DNA from: Pseudomonadota bacterium
Lineage (GTDB): Bacteria > Pseudomonadota > Alphaproteobacteria > Rhizobiales > Xanthobacteraceae
Direction: 5' to 3'
DNA: 5,240 nt
NCBI GenBank assembly: GCA_021779635.1
Contig: JAJYAH010000557.1
Location: 1-5,240, forward strand
Each line of letters begins with the position of its first letter. Position 1 is the first letter of the stretch. The translations under genes and the position numbers were made by a program. The notes under the pieces were generated by a model, which searched no databases, was not told the DNA's origin, and was given only the letters and a program-made list of their open reading frames with translations. Positions 1 through 4,565 of this stretch are shown piece by piece.

Positions 1-2
1 GC

Positions 3-113
3 CCGACGATCCCGAATCTGATCAACATGGCGATGAAGCCGCGCTGGTCCTGGAACATGCTGCGCACCCCGCGCCGCCAGTTCCGCAACATCGTCGGCCA
101 TGTGAAGGGCGTC
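3..113 (+). pseudogene. LldD-like FMN-dependent alpha-hydroxy-acid dehydrogenase, internal fragment
   Basis: Read from base 3, the frame gives an open stretch containing NLINMAMKPRW and then RNIVGHVKGV. These match the internal segment of L-lactate dehydrogenase (cytochrome)/glycolate-oxidase family enzymes, where a 'KPRW...GHVKGV' stretch precedes the loop leading to 'WTAEQFDP'. That expected continuation is missing. Homology stops near V at 111-113 and the same frame runs on into an unrelated family. The 5' end lies outside the window, so the upstream catalytic half may or may not exist. The family oxidises 2-hydroxy acids with FMN, but this copy cannot be functional as it stands because the catalytic His/Arg barrel region downstream is absent. 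The family call rests on remembered motif similarity. Confidence 0.65.
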
Positions 114-227
114 ACCAGCCTTTCCGGTGTGCCTTACATTTTCGAGCTGATGGAGCGTTCCGGACTGCTGGCGGGTTTGCCGCCATCGGTCAGAACATTG
201 ACCCAGGCGGGCGGGCGCATGGCGCCT
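114..227 (+). pseudogene. AMP-forming acyl-CoA ligase (ANL superfamily) internal fragment, fused in frame
   Basis: In the same frame as the LldD-like piece, residues reading SLSGVPYIFELMERSG and then LPPSVRTLTQAGGRMAP match the central region of AMP-binding acyl-CoA synthetases. In those enzymes 'GVPY.YE.L' precedes 'LPSLR.LTQAGG', just before the helix leading to the YG.TE motif. The adenylate-binding P-loop upstream and the YGQTE and hinge motifs downstream are all missing. After P at 225-227 the similarity ends. The frame stays open as a low-complexity, proline/alanine/serine-rich stretch to a TAA at 312-314 that I cannot assign. This looks like a relic left by deletion or rearrangement, not a working enzyme. 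Confidence 0.6.
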
Positions 228-287
228 GTCACGTCCGGTGCGCCGATTGAGGCGGGGGCGGCGTCCCGCTCACCGACGGCGAAACCC

Positions 288-333
288 ATGACCTCGCGGG
301 GTGTTGACACATAATGGCATTGATCTCGGGTAA
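288..333 (+). promoter_or_regulatory. Candidate sigma-70-type promoter for the two-component operon
   Basis: A perfect -35 hexamer TTGACA lies at 304-309. No good -10 follows at 17 bp; the nearest candidate, GGTAAG around 329-334, is weak. Alternatively CATAAT at 310-315 (5 of 6 matches to TATAAT) can serve as a -10 with ATGACC at 288-293 as -35 and a 16-bp spacer. Either would give a leader of roughly 60-80 nt before the regulator start at 401. The position is sensible but the assignment is inference. Confidence 0.35.
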
Positions 334-365
334 GCACATGGCTCCGATAGTTGGGGGCCCGGGCA

Positions 366-383
366 CCGCGAATAAATTCGCGG
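366..383. promoter_or_regulatory. Perfect 18-bp palindrome upstream of the response regulator (candidate operator)
   Basis: CCGCGAAT, a two-base AA centre, then ATTCGCGG: eight perfectly paired bases per arm. It ends 17 bp before the ATG at 401 and just ahead of the ribosome binding site (AAGGGG, 389-394). It could be a binding site for a dimeric repressor or activator, or an mRNA hairpin next to the Shine-Dalgarno. A second short palindrome, GCCCGGGC, lies at 357-364. OmpR-family regulators usually bind direct repeats, so simple autoregulation through this site is not the default expectation. Confidence 0.45.
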
Positions 384-400
384 CAGTTAAGGGGCGGCCG

Positions 401-1078
401 ATGGCGAAACTGCTTCTGATCGAGGATGACAGCGTAACGGCTGAAGAAATTACCGCCGAACTTGTCGATAGCGGCTTTGAAGTCGAATGGGCGGCCAACG
501 GAATCGAAGGCCTCGACAAGGCGCGCTCATTGCGGCCCGACGCGATGATTGTCGATCGGCTGTTGCCGGGAATGGACGGCCTTACGGTAATCGAGGCTCT
601 GCGGAAGGATCAGGTGCGCACCCCCGTGCTCGTGCTGAGCGCGCTCGGCGCGGTCGATGACCGCGTCCGCGGACTGCGGATGGGAGGTGACGACTATCTC
701 ACCAAGCCATTCGCGTTCGTGGAACTCATTGCGCGAATCGAGGCGCTGCTGCGCCGTCCTGCGGAATCGCGCGAAACGACGCTGCGGGTAGGGCCGCTGG
801 AACTCGATCTGATCGGGCGTACGGTCAAGCGAGGGGACCGCGTGATTGATCTGTTGCCGCGTGAGTTTCGTTTGCTCGAATATATGATGCAGCGCAGCGA
901 TCAGGTGCTGACGCGGGCCATGCTGCTCGAGGAAGTATGGAATTACAAATTCGTGCCGGCAACCAATCTTGTCGATGTACATATGGGCCGGCTGCGGCAC
1001 AAGGTCGACGGGCCCGACGATGTCCCCATGATCCACAATGTTCGCGGGGCCGGGTTCATTCTTCGCGCCGGGCCATAA
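401..1078 (+). CDS. OmpR/PhoB-family two-component response regulator
   Basis: This is a 225-residue cytoplasmic DNA-binding response regulator that should be phosphorylated by the kinase encoded next to it. Residues 1-115 form the receiver domain. The acidic pocket is E8-D9-D10, the phospho-acceptor is D52 (in VDRLLPGMDG), the switch serine is S80 and the conserved lysine is K102 (TKPF). Residues about 125-222 form the winged-helix effector domain, with the LLPREFRLLEYM helix, the recognition region around NLVDVHMGRLRHK, and the wing ending IHNVRGAGFIL. The length is normal for the family. The ATG at 401 was chosen over the in-frame ATG at 314 because MAKLLLIEDD is the canonical receiver start and AAGGGG lies 6 nt upstream. 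The kinase begins 7 nt after its stop. The 'DRLLPG' acceptor loop and 'TKPFAFVELIARI' resemble the CusR/QseB-like branch. The regulon is unknown. Confidence 0.93.
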   Translation: MAKLLLIEDDSVTAEEITAELVDSGFEVEWAANGIEGLDKARSLRPDAMIVDRLLPGMDGLTVIEALRKDQVRTPVLVLSALGAVDDRVRGLRMGGDDYLTKPFAFVELIARIEALLRRPAESRETTLRVGPLELDLIGRTVKRGDRVIDLLPREFRLLEYMMQRSDQVLTRAMLLEEVWNYKFVPATNLVDVHMGRLRHKVDGPDDVPMIHNVRGAGFILRAGP

Positions 1079-1085
1079 AGCTCAG

Positions 1086-2615
1086 ATGGCCGGAAGCGAT
1101 GCGTCGCCGTTAACATCGAGCAGGACATCCGGCTGGCTATATCCGATGCGCCCACCGCAATTCATACACTCGAACACGTTCCACTGGGCCCTGGCAGTGG
1201 CCGGCGTGTTGGCGATTTTCGTCACCATGCTGTTCGGCTTCATCTATTGGAAGACCGATAGCTACCTTATCGAGCGATCCGATAGCATGATCGCCGGGCA
1301 GATGAACATCATCGCGGCGGTCCCGGAAGAGCGTCGATTGTATTCGATCAGCCAGCACCTGAAAGAGGATCCGCGCAGCGTCCAGTATGCCGGAGTGTTC
1401 GGTGCGGACGGCCGCAGGGTCGGGGGAAATCTGGAAGAAATGCCGCCCGAGCTCAAGATGGATGATTCGGTTCAGAGCGTCTCGGTCGTCAAGATGCTTC
1501 CGTCCGGGCCGGAGAAACACGTCATCCGCGCAATCGCGAGGCGCATGCCCGGCGGTCAAGTGCTGGTGATGGGACGAGAAGTCGATGAAGCCAATAAAAT
1601 TTCCCATGTCGTAGGTATGGCGCTCGTGCTGGGTCTGTTGCCGGGCTTCTGTCTTTGCTTGCTCGCCGGCGCGTGGCTGAGCGTGCGCGCGCAAAATCGC
1701 GTCGAGGAGGTCAACCAGCGGGTTCAGCGCATCATCGCCGGTGATCTCCGCGAGCGGCTTCCGCATCGCAACGTCGATGAGCCGTTCTCGAAACTCGCGA
1801 TCATCGTCAACGGCATGCTCGATGAAATGGAAACGATGATCCACGCGCTCGCCGGTGTCGGCAACGATATCGCCCACGATGTGAGAACCCCGCTGACTCG
1901 CGCGCGGCTCACGCTTGAGCGCGGGCGTACCAACGCTACCACTCTGGAGCAGCTTCAGGCGGTTGTGGACAGGGCGGTTACGGGCATCGATCAGGCGCTG
2001 ACGATTGTCACGGCCCTGCTGCGGCTTGCGGAAATCGAAAACAGCCGGCGGTCTGCGGGATTCGGCAGCGTCGCGCTGCACGAAATGCTGGGCGAGGTGT
2101 GCGATATGTATGAGCCCATCGCCGAAAACAAGAATATCGCGCTGCATCTAGAAGCGACGCACCGTCTCGCCGTGCGCGGCGACCGGGACCTGTTGATCGA
2201 GGCGGTCGCCAACCTCGTCGACAACGCCATCAAGTTTACGCCTGAAGGCGGAAGGGTGGACGTTGAATTGCTGCGCGGCGAAGGCGAATCCGAAGCCGTC
2301 GTGCGCGTGACCGATACTGGCTGCGGCATCAGCGAGCAGGAGCGCGACGCCGTGCAGCGGCGCTTTTACCGATCCGACAAGATTCGAAATACGCCGGGAG
2401 TGGGACTTGGCCTCAATCTCGTGGCCGCGATTGTCAAGTTGCACAGTTTTCGATTGATGGTCTTCTCCGGCCCGGGTTGCAGGGTGGAAATAATTTGCCC
2501 GGACGCGCAGGCGCTGGAGGCAAGTGGGGCCGCCACGCACGCGGCGCGACAGCCCTACGCCGGCATTGTGCATGGCTCCAAAGCTGCAATGGCCGTGCCG
2601 GCGAAATCGATTTGA
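1086..2615 (+). CDS. Membrane sensor histidine kinase (HAMP / HisKA / HATPase_c)
   Basis: This protein is 509 residues from the ATG at 1086. Transmembrane segment 1 is about 32-54, followed by a periplasmic sensor region of about 118 residues (55-172), transmembrane segment 2 (about 173-198) and HAMP (199-251). The HisKA helix carries the phospho-accepting H264 in DIAHDVRTPLT. The ATPase domain has the N box LVDNAIKF (N380), the G1 box DTGCGI (410-415), the F box RFYRSD and the G2 box GVGLGL (438-443). All catalytic motifs look intact. It autophosphorylates and should pass the phosphate to D52 of the upstream regulator. The ligand is not evident, as the periplasmic segment has no motif I recognise. 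The start is uncertain: 1086 is tightly coupled to the regulator but has only a weak AAAG as ribosome site, while ATG 1146 (MRPPQF) would give the short N-terminus more usual before TM1. Past about residue 471 an alanine-rich tail of some 38 residues extends beyond the normal kinase end. Confidence 0.9.
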   Translation: MAGSDASPLTSSRTSGWLYPMRPPQFIHSNTFHWALAVAGVLAIFVTMLFGFIYWKTDSYLIERSDSMIAGQMNIIAAVPEERRLYSISQHLKEDPRSVQYAGVFGADGRRVGGNLEEMPPELKMDDSVQSVSVVKMLPSGPEKHVIRAIARRMPGGQVLVMGREVDEANKISHVVGMALVLGLLPGFCLCLLAGAWLSVRAQNRVEEVNQRVQRIIAGDLRERLPHRNVDEPFSKLAIIVNGMLDEMETMIHALAGVGNDIAHDVRTPLTRARLTLERGRTNATTLEQLQAVVDRAVTGIDQALTIVTALLRLAEIENSRRSAGFGSVALHEMLGEVCDMYEPIAENKNIALHLEATHRLAVRGDRDLLIEAVANLVDNAIKFTPEGGRVDVELLRGEGESEAVVRVTDTGCGISEQERDAVQRRFYRSDKIRNTPGVGLGLNLVAAIVKLHSFRLMVFSGPGCRVEIICPDAQALEASGAATHAARQPYAGIVHGSKAAMAVPAKSI

Positions 2616-2640
2616 AAAAACGGTTCGCCGGTTTCCGAAT

Positions 2641-2659
2641 GCCGGCACCGGACGCCGGC
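2641..2659. repeat. GC-rich hairpin / short direct repeat after the kinase gene
   Basis: GCCGGC at 2641-2646 and 2654-2659 can pair around a 7-nt loop. The same bases also form a 9-bp direct repeat, GCCGGCACC (2641-2649 and 2654-2662). It lies 26 bp after the kinase stop, where a terminator could sit, but no T-run follows. It may slow or end transcription, or may simply be a repeat. No gene is visible from 2616 to 2939 apart from the possible longer start discussed under the 2940 gene. That stretch otherwise holds the separately listed hairpins and the CAATTTAAT repeat. Confidence 0.3.
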
Positions 2660-2698
2660 ACCAGGCGCATTGCCGTATCACGTTTCGCTGAGGAGCCG

Positions 2699-2736
2699 TT
2701 GAAAAGTGATCGTTCGCTTTTTCCGGATCCTTTCAA
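2699..2736 (+). terminator. Possible weak terminator stem-loop after the kinase gene
   Basis: TTGAAA (2699-2704) can pair with TTTCAA (2731-2736), and GATC at 2708-2711 with GATC at 2726-2729, leaving a loop that contains CTTTTT. The stem is AT-rich and interrupted, and only a short AATA follows. It could alternatively form a smaller hairpin of AAAAG with CTTTT. It is offered as the best local candidate for ending the two-component operon, with low certainty. Confidence 0.25.
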
Positions 2737-2745
2737 AATAACAGG

Positions 2746-2774
2746 CAATTTAATCTCCTGTCTCCCAATTTAAT
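2746..2774. promoter_or_regulatory. CAATTTAAT direct repeat, 20-bp period (candidate regulator binding site)
   Basis: CAATTTAAT occurs at 2746-2754 and again at 2766-2774, identical over nine bases and exactly 20 bp apart, about two helical turns. It sits in a locally AT-rich pocket between the kinase gene and the secreted-protein gene. OmpR/PhoB-family regulators commonly bind direct repeats on one face of the helix, although at a shorter unit spacing of 10-11 bp. Linking this site to the adjacent regulator is inference. Confidence 0.35.
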
Positions 2775-2834
2775 GGCGCGGGGACGTTCTGCGCGTAAGT
2801 TGGCGTGGGGATCTAACAACCCAGAAAAAGCGGA

Positions 2835-2870
2835 GAGAGGATGTCCGTGTGCAATCACGGCGCTCCTCTC
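2835..2870 (+). promoter_or_regulatory. Two-part stem-loop in the leader of the secreted-protein gene
   Basis: The outer stem pairs GAGAGGA (2835-2841) with TCCTCTC (2864-2870), 7 bp. A 3x3 internal loop follows, then the inner stem pairs CCGTG (2845-2849) with CACGG (2856-2860), closed by a TGCAAT loop. There is no T-run after it, so it is not a typical intrinsic terminator. It spans an ATG at 2841 that is in frame with the gene starting at 2940 and has GGAG at 2832-2835. Folding would therefore hide that upstream start and could act as a translational control element or a 5' stabiliser. Confidence 0.45.
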
Positions 2871-2939
2871 GTCGCTATGCAAGACGCATCAAAGCGAGGC
2901 ATTCGCTTCGGCCTGGCGTCCGACTTAACGGAGACTAAA

Positions 2940-3239
2940 ATGCGAAAGACAGTTCTAACCATTCTTGGCGCGTTGCTGATGGCCGGATCGGTGGTTCAAA
3001 TCGCCTCAGCAACCGATGGCGTGTCCTCGACAACCGAGCATCACATGCGCAAGGCATACCGGACGCACACAGCGGCGAACGAGCGGTTCCTCAACGCGAA
3101 CAACGCAAGTGAAAGCCGTGCGAGCACCTTTTGCCAAGACAGGGAGCCGGGAAATCCCTACAACCCGCAGACGGATTACACGGGGTGGTCGTCCTGGCGA
3201 GAATCTGGCGCCTGGGATAGCCGCAACGACTGCTGGTAA
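2940..3239 (+). CDS. Small secreted protein with conserved C-terminal signature, function unknown
   Basis: This is a 99-residue protein with a classical Sec signal peptide: a basic start (MRKT), a hydrophobic core (about 5-20) and an ASA cleavage site after A24. The mature part is about 75 residues and hydrophilic. It has a His/Arg/Lys-rich beginning (HHMRKAYRTH), an Asn/Ala-rich middle (NERFLNANNASE), and an aromatic C-terminus (PGNPYNPQTDYTGW then AWDSRNDCW). The only mature cysteines, C65 and C98, could form a disulfide in the periplasm. I recall similar 'REPGNPY...TDY.GW..WR..G.WDSRNDC' proteins in Bradyrhizobium, none with a known function. The ATG at 2940 is preferred because GGAG (2930-2933) lies 6 nt upstream and the signal peptide begins there. 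An in-frame ATG at 2841, also with a ribosome site, would add 33 residues ahead of the signal sequence. It lies downstream of and co-directional with the two-component operon. Confidence 0.75.
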   Translation: MRKTVLTILGALLMAGSVVQIASATDGVSSTTEHHMRKAYRTHTAANERFLNANNASESRASTFCQDREPGNPYNPQTDYTGWSSWRESGAWDSRNDCW

Positions 3240-3316
3240 GGCCGGCCGTTGTAGTTCCACGATCAGCGCCTGGAATCTCGCGTCGCAGGCGGTGGCGAGA
3301 TCCGCGCGCAACATTC

Positions 3317-3354
3317 ACAAAAGGACAAAGGGCGGCGCCAGGACGCCTTTTGTC
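3317..3354. terminator. Rho-independent-type terminator stem-loop, probably bidirectional
   Basis: GACAAAGGGCG (3324-3334) pairs with CGCCTTTTGTC (3344-3354): 11 bp with one G-U wobble and a 9-nt GCGCCAGGA loop. An alternative register pairs ACAAAAGG (3317-3324) with CCTTTTGT (3346-3353). The stem carries A-rich and T-rich flanks on its two arms, so it could stop transcription from the left (secreted-protein gene) and from the right (57-residue gene on the - strand). It lies about 80 bp after the stop at 3239. I see no gene in the rest of 3240-3489. Confidence 0.55.
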
Positions 3355-3489
3355 GCGCAGTGACGGATGCGGCTAACCGGATCGGTTCAATGACCCGGGC
3401 TGCCGCGCGCAGCGACACGCGCCTGACGACGACGCCAGCAAGCGGCTGAAGATCCCCGCCGCCGATACGTTCTCAGTCTTGATCCGTTG

Positions 3490-3663
3490 CTACCTTCGTT
3501 CGACGACACTTCTAAGGACGAGGTCCGATAGTTTAACGACGAGCCCTCGAAGCCGGGCGTTCTCCTCAAGAAGCGATACGATGTCGTCTTCGGAATTTTC
3601 GTCCGCACGAGGCCGGGATTCATCGCGACGGTCGTGCGTGGTGTTTGGCGGATTTGTTCCCAT
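3490..3663 (-). CDS. Small coiled-coil protein, function unknown
   Basis: This is a 57-residue protein. Its first 25 residues are polar and probably disordered (MGTNPPNTTHDRRDESRPRA). They are followed by a leucine-spaced amphipathic helix in two parts: DDIVSLLEENARLRG, then LVVKLSDLVLRSVVERR. The hydrophobic spacing suggests a short coiled coil that could dimerise or dock on a partner. There is no signal peptide and no DNA-binding motif I can name. I recall short rhizobial proteins ending in 'LL.EN..LR.LVV.LS.LV.R.V', all hypothetical. The ATG at 3663 is supported by GGGGAG (complement of 3669-3674) 5 nt upstream. The same frame is open further upstream to 3849, but that extension is cysteine- and tryptophan-containing, looks non-coding and lacks a comparable ribosome site. 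It is downstream of, and on the same strand as, the decarboxylase operon, separated by 275 bp of repeats, so it is probably transcribed separately. Confidence 0.6.
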   Translation of the reverse strand: MGTNPPNTTHDRRDESRPRADENSEDDIVSLLEENARLRGLVVKLSDLVLRSVVERR

Positions 3664-3785
3664 GGCTACTCCCCAAATACAGGAACGTCCCCAAGCGTCT
3701 TGTCTGAAGGCACGATGAATTGAGTCGGGGGCGAATTTAAGACCAAAGTTGGAATGGGAAATGTCGATCGCCGTCGTCAAACAAG

Positions 3786-3834
3786 GCAGGGAAGATTTGC
3801 TGACCAATAAAGCAGGGAAGATCTGCTGACCAAT
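3786..3834. repeat. Two-unit tandem repeat, 26-bp period, containing GACCAA half-sites
   Basis: A 23-bp unit, starting GCAGGGAAGAT and ending TGCTGACCAAT, occurs at 3786-3808 and 3812-3834 with a single T/C difference (3797 versus 3823). The second copy contains GCAG...CTGC as a small inverted repeat. A third GACCAA lies at 3741-3746 in the near-palindrome GACCAA-AG-TTGG. TTGGTC/GACCAA half-sites are typical of FadR/LldR/PdhR-type GntR regulators, so an operator cluster upstream of the 57-residue gene is possible. The identity of any regulator is inference. Confidence 0.6.
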
Positions 3835-3835
3835 T

Positions 3836-3849
3836 TTGCAATACTGCAA
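3836..3849. promoter_or_regulatory. TTGCA-ATAC-TGCAA inverted repeat beside the tandem repeat
   Basis: Five-base perfect arms (3836-3840 and 3845-3849) lie around ATAC, one base after the second tandem-repeat unit. The size and placement fit a transcription factor site belonging to the same regulatory cluster, but the arms are short enough for chance. No terminator is evident between here and the end of the decarboxylase genes (stop at 3939-3941). Confidence 0.3.
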
Positions 3850-3938
3850 TTGAAATGATTGTCGCGTGACGTCGCCCGCGAATGCGATGGTTCATTTCCG
3901 CAAATCATTTGTTCCCAATCCTGAGGCCCCGCATCCGG

Positions 3939-4565
3939 TCAGTCAGACTGGAGTCGTCCGCCGCCGAACATGGTAGGCACGTAGCGCGGCGCCTTTATCG
4001 CGCTCATGAAGCGCTGTTTAGTGAGCACTGGATCGAGGGAAATCGGGGGACGAACGACCGCGCTATCCGGTTCCGCCGAGAGCACCAGGAAACGTGCGCC
4101 CACCCCATCGTCGTCAATCATCGCCGTGGCAAATGCCTCCGGTGTGGTCACATTCCGGGCACGGGGGATCCCCGCCGACCGCGCGAGCTCGGCGAGGTCG
4201 AGGTTCGCATTGGTCAAGGCCTGTCCACCGGAAGCGGCATGGACGCCATTCTGGATCAGCAACACCGTGAGGTTGCCGGGGGTCACCGCACCGACGGTGA
4301 CCAGAGATCCCATATGCATCAAAACCGCGCCGTCGCCTTCGACCACGATAACCGGACGGCGCGGTTGCGCGATCGAAAGCCCGAGCGCCAGCGGAAGCGC
4401 CAGCCCCATCGCGTCTTCGAAGTAGAAATTCTCAGGCTGATGGTGCACAGCCGCCCATAAATATGAGGCGTTGCCAAGCGAAGTCACCACCAGCGCGTGT
4501 TTGGGAAGGGTGTCGGCGAGCACCTTATAATAATCGGCCCTGCTTGGTCTCTTGACATTCACCAT
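3939..4565 (-). CDS. ThDP-dependent decarboxylase, PP-domain (beta) subunit, sulfo/phosphonopyruvate decarboxylase type
   Basis: This 208-residue cytoplasmic protein corresponds to the pyrophosphate-binding half of a thiamine-diphosphate enzyme. VTSLGNASYLW (28-38) and NFYFEDAMGLALPLALGLS (46-64) match the opening of the PP domain. The ThDP/Mg motif begins EGDG (76-79, metal-ligand D78) and closes about 28 residues later at LIQN (N106, second metal ligand), followed by GVHAASGGQ, the usual loop. It resembles ComE and the C-terminal half of phosphonopyruvate decarboxylase. The activity needs the PYR partner encoded immediately upstream, whose TGA overlaps this start in ATGGTGA (7 bp). AGGAGG 7 nt upstream of the ATG is a very strong ribosome site. 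The substrate is presumably a 2-oxo acid such as sulfopyruvate, phosphonopyruvate or a related compound, but it cannot be told from sequence. The usual 'LDN' is 'IQN' and the usual 'GSMG' is 'DAMG', small departures in otherwise intact motifs. Confidence 0.85.
   Translation of the reverse strand: MVNVKRPSRADYYKVLADTLPKHALVVTSLGNASYLWAAVHHQPENFYFEDAMGLALPLALGLSIAQPRRPVIVVEGDGAVLMHMGSLVTVGAVTPGNLTVLLIQNGVHAASGGQALTNANLDLAELARSAGIPRARNVTTPEAFATAMIDDDGVGARFLVLSAEPDSAVVRPPISLDPVLTKQRFMSAIKAPRYVPTMFGGGRLQSD

Noticed and set aside
314..400. Upstream in-frame start for the response regulator at ATG 314
   Set aside because: It would add 29 non-conserved residues before the canonical MAKLLLIEDD start, and the palindrome and ribosome site at 366-394 would then lie inside the coding sequence.
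1137..2147. Long open frame (336 codons) on the - strand
   Set aside because: It lies wholly antisense to the histidine kinase, whose HAMP, H, N and G boxes are unmistakable. The antisense product is His/Arg/Asp-rich with no recognisable domain, as expected from GC-rich codon mirroring.
2477..2773. 98-codon + strand frame overlapping the kinase 3' end
   Set aside because: It overlaps the kinase in another frame, its product is Gly/Arg-rich without a domain, and it has no ribosome site of note.
3240..3489. Remnant of a transposase or another gene between the secreted protein and the coiled-coil gene
   Set aside because: All six frames are short or Arg/Ser-rich without motifs. Only the terminator stem-loop could be supported.
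3786..3834. CRISPR array
   Set aside because: There are only two units, the 3-bp gap is far too short for a spacer, and no cas genes are present.
3664..3849. Longer version of the 57-residue protein starting near 3849
   Set aside because: The added 62 residues show no conserved character and would translate the tandem repeat. The internal ATG at 3663 has a good ribosome site and begins just before the patterned part.
3850..3938. Terminator after the decarboxylase operon
   Set aside because: Only an imperfect pairing around GACGTC could be drawn and no T-run follows on the - strand.
3882..4460. Open frame on the + strand opposite the PP-domain subunit
   Set aside because: It is antisense to a gene with clear ThDP motifs, and its Arg/His-rich product resembles no family.
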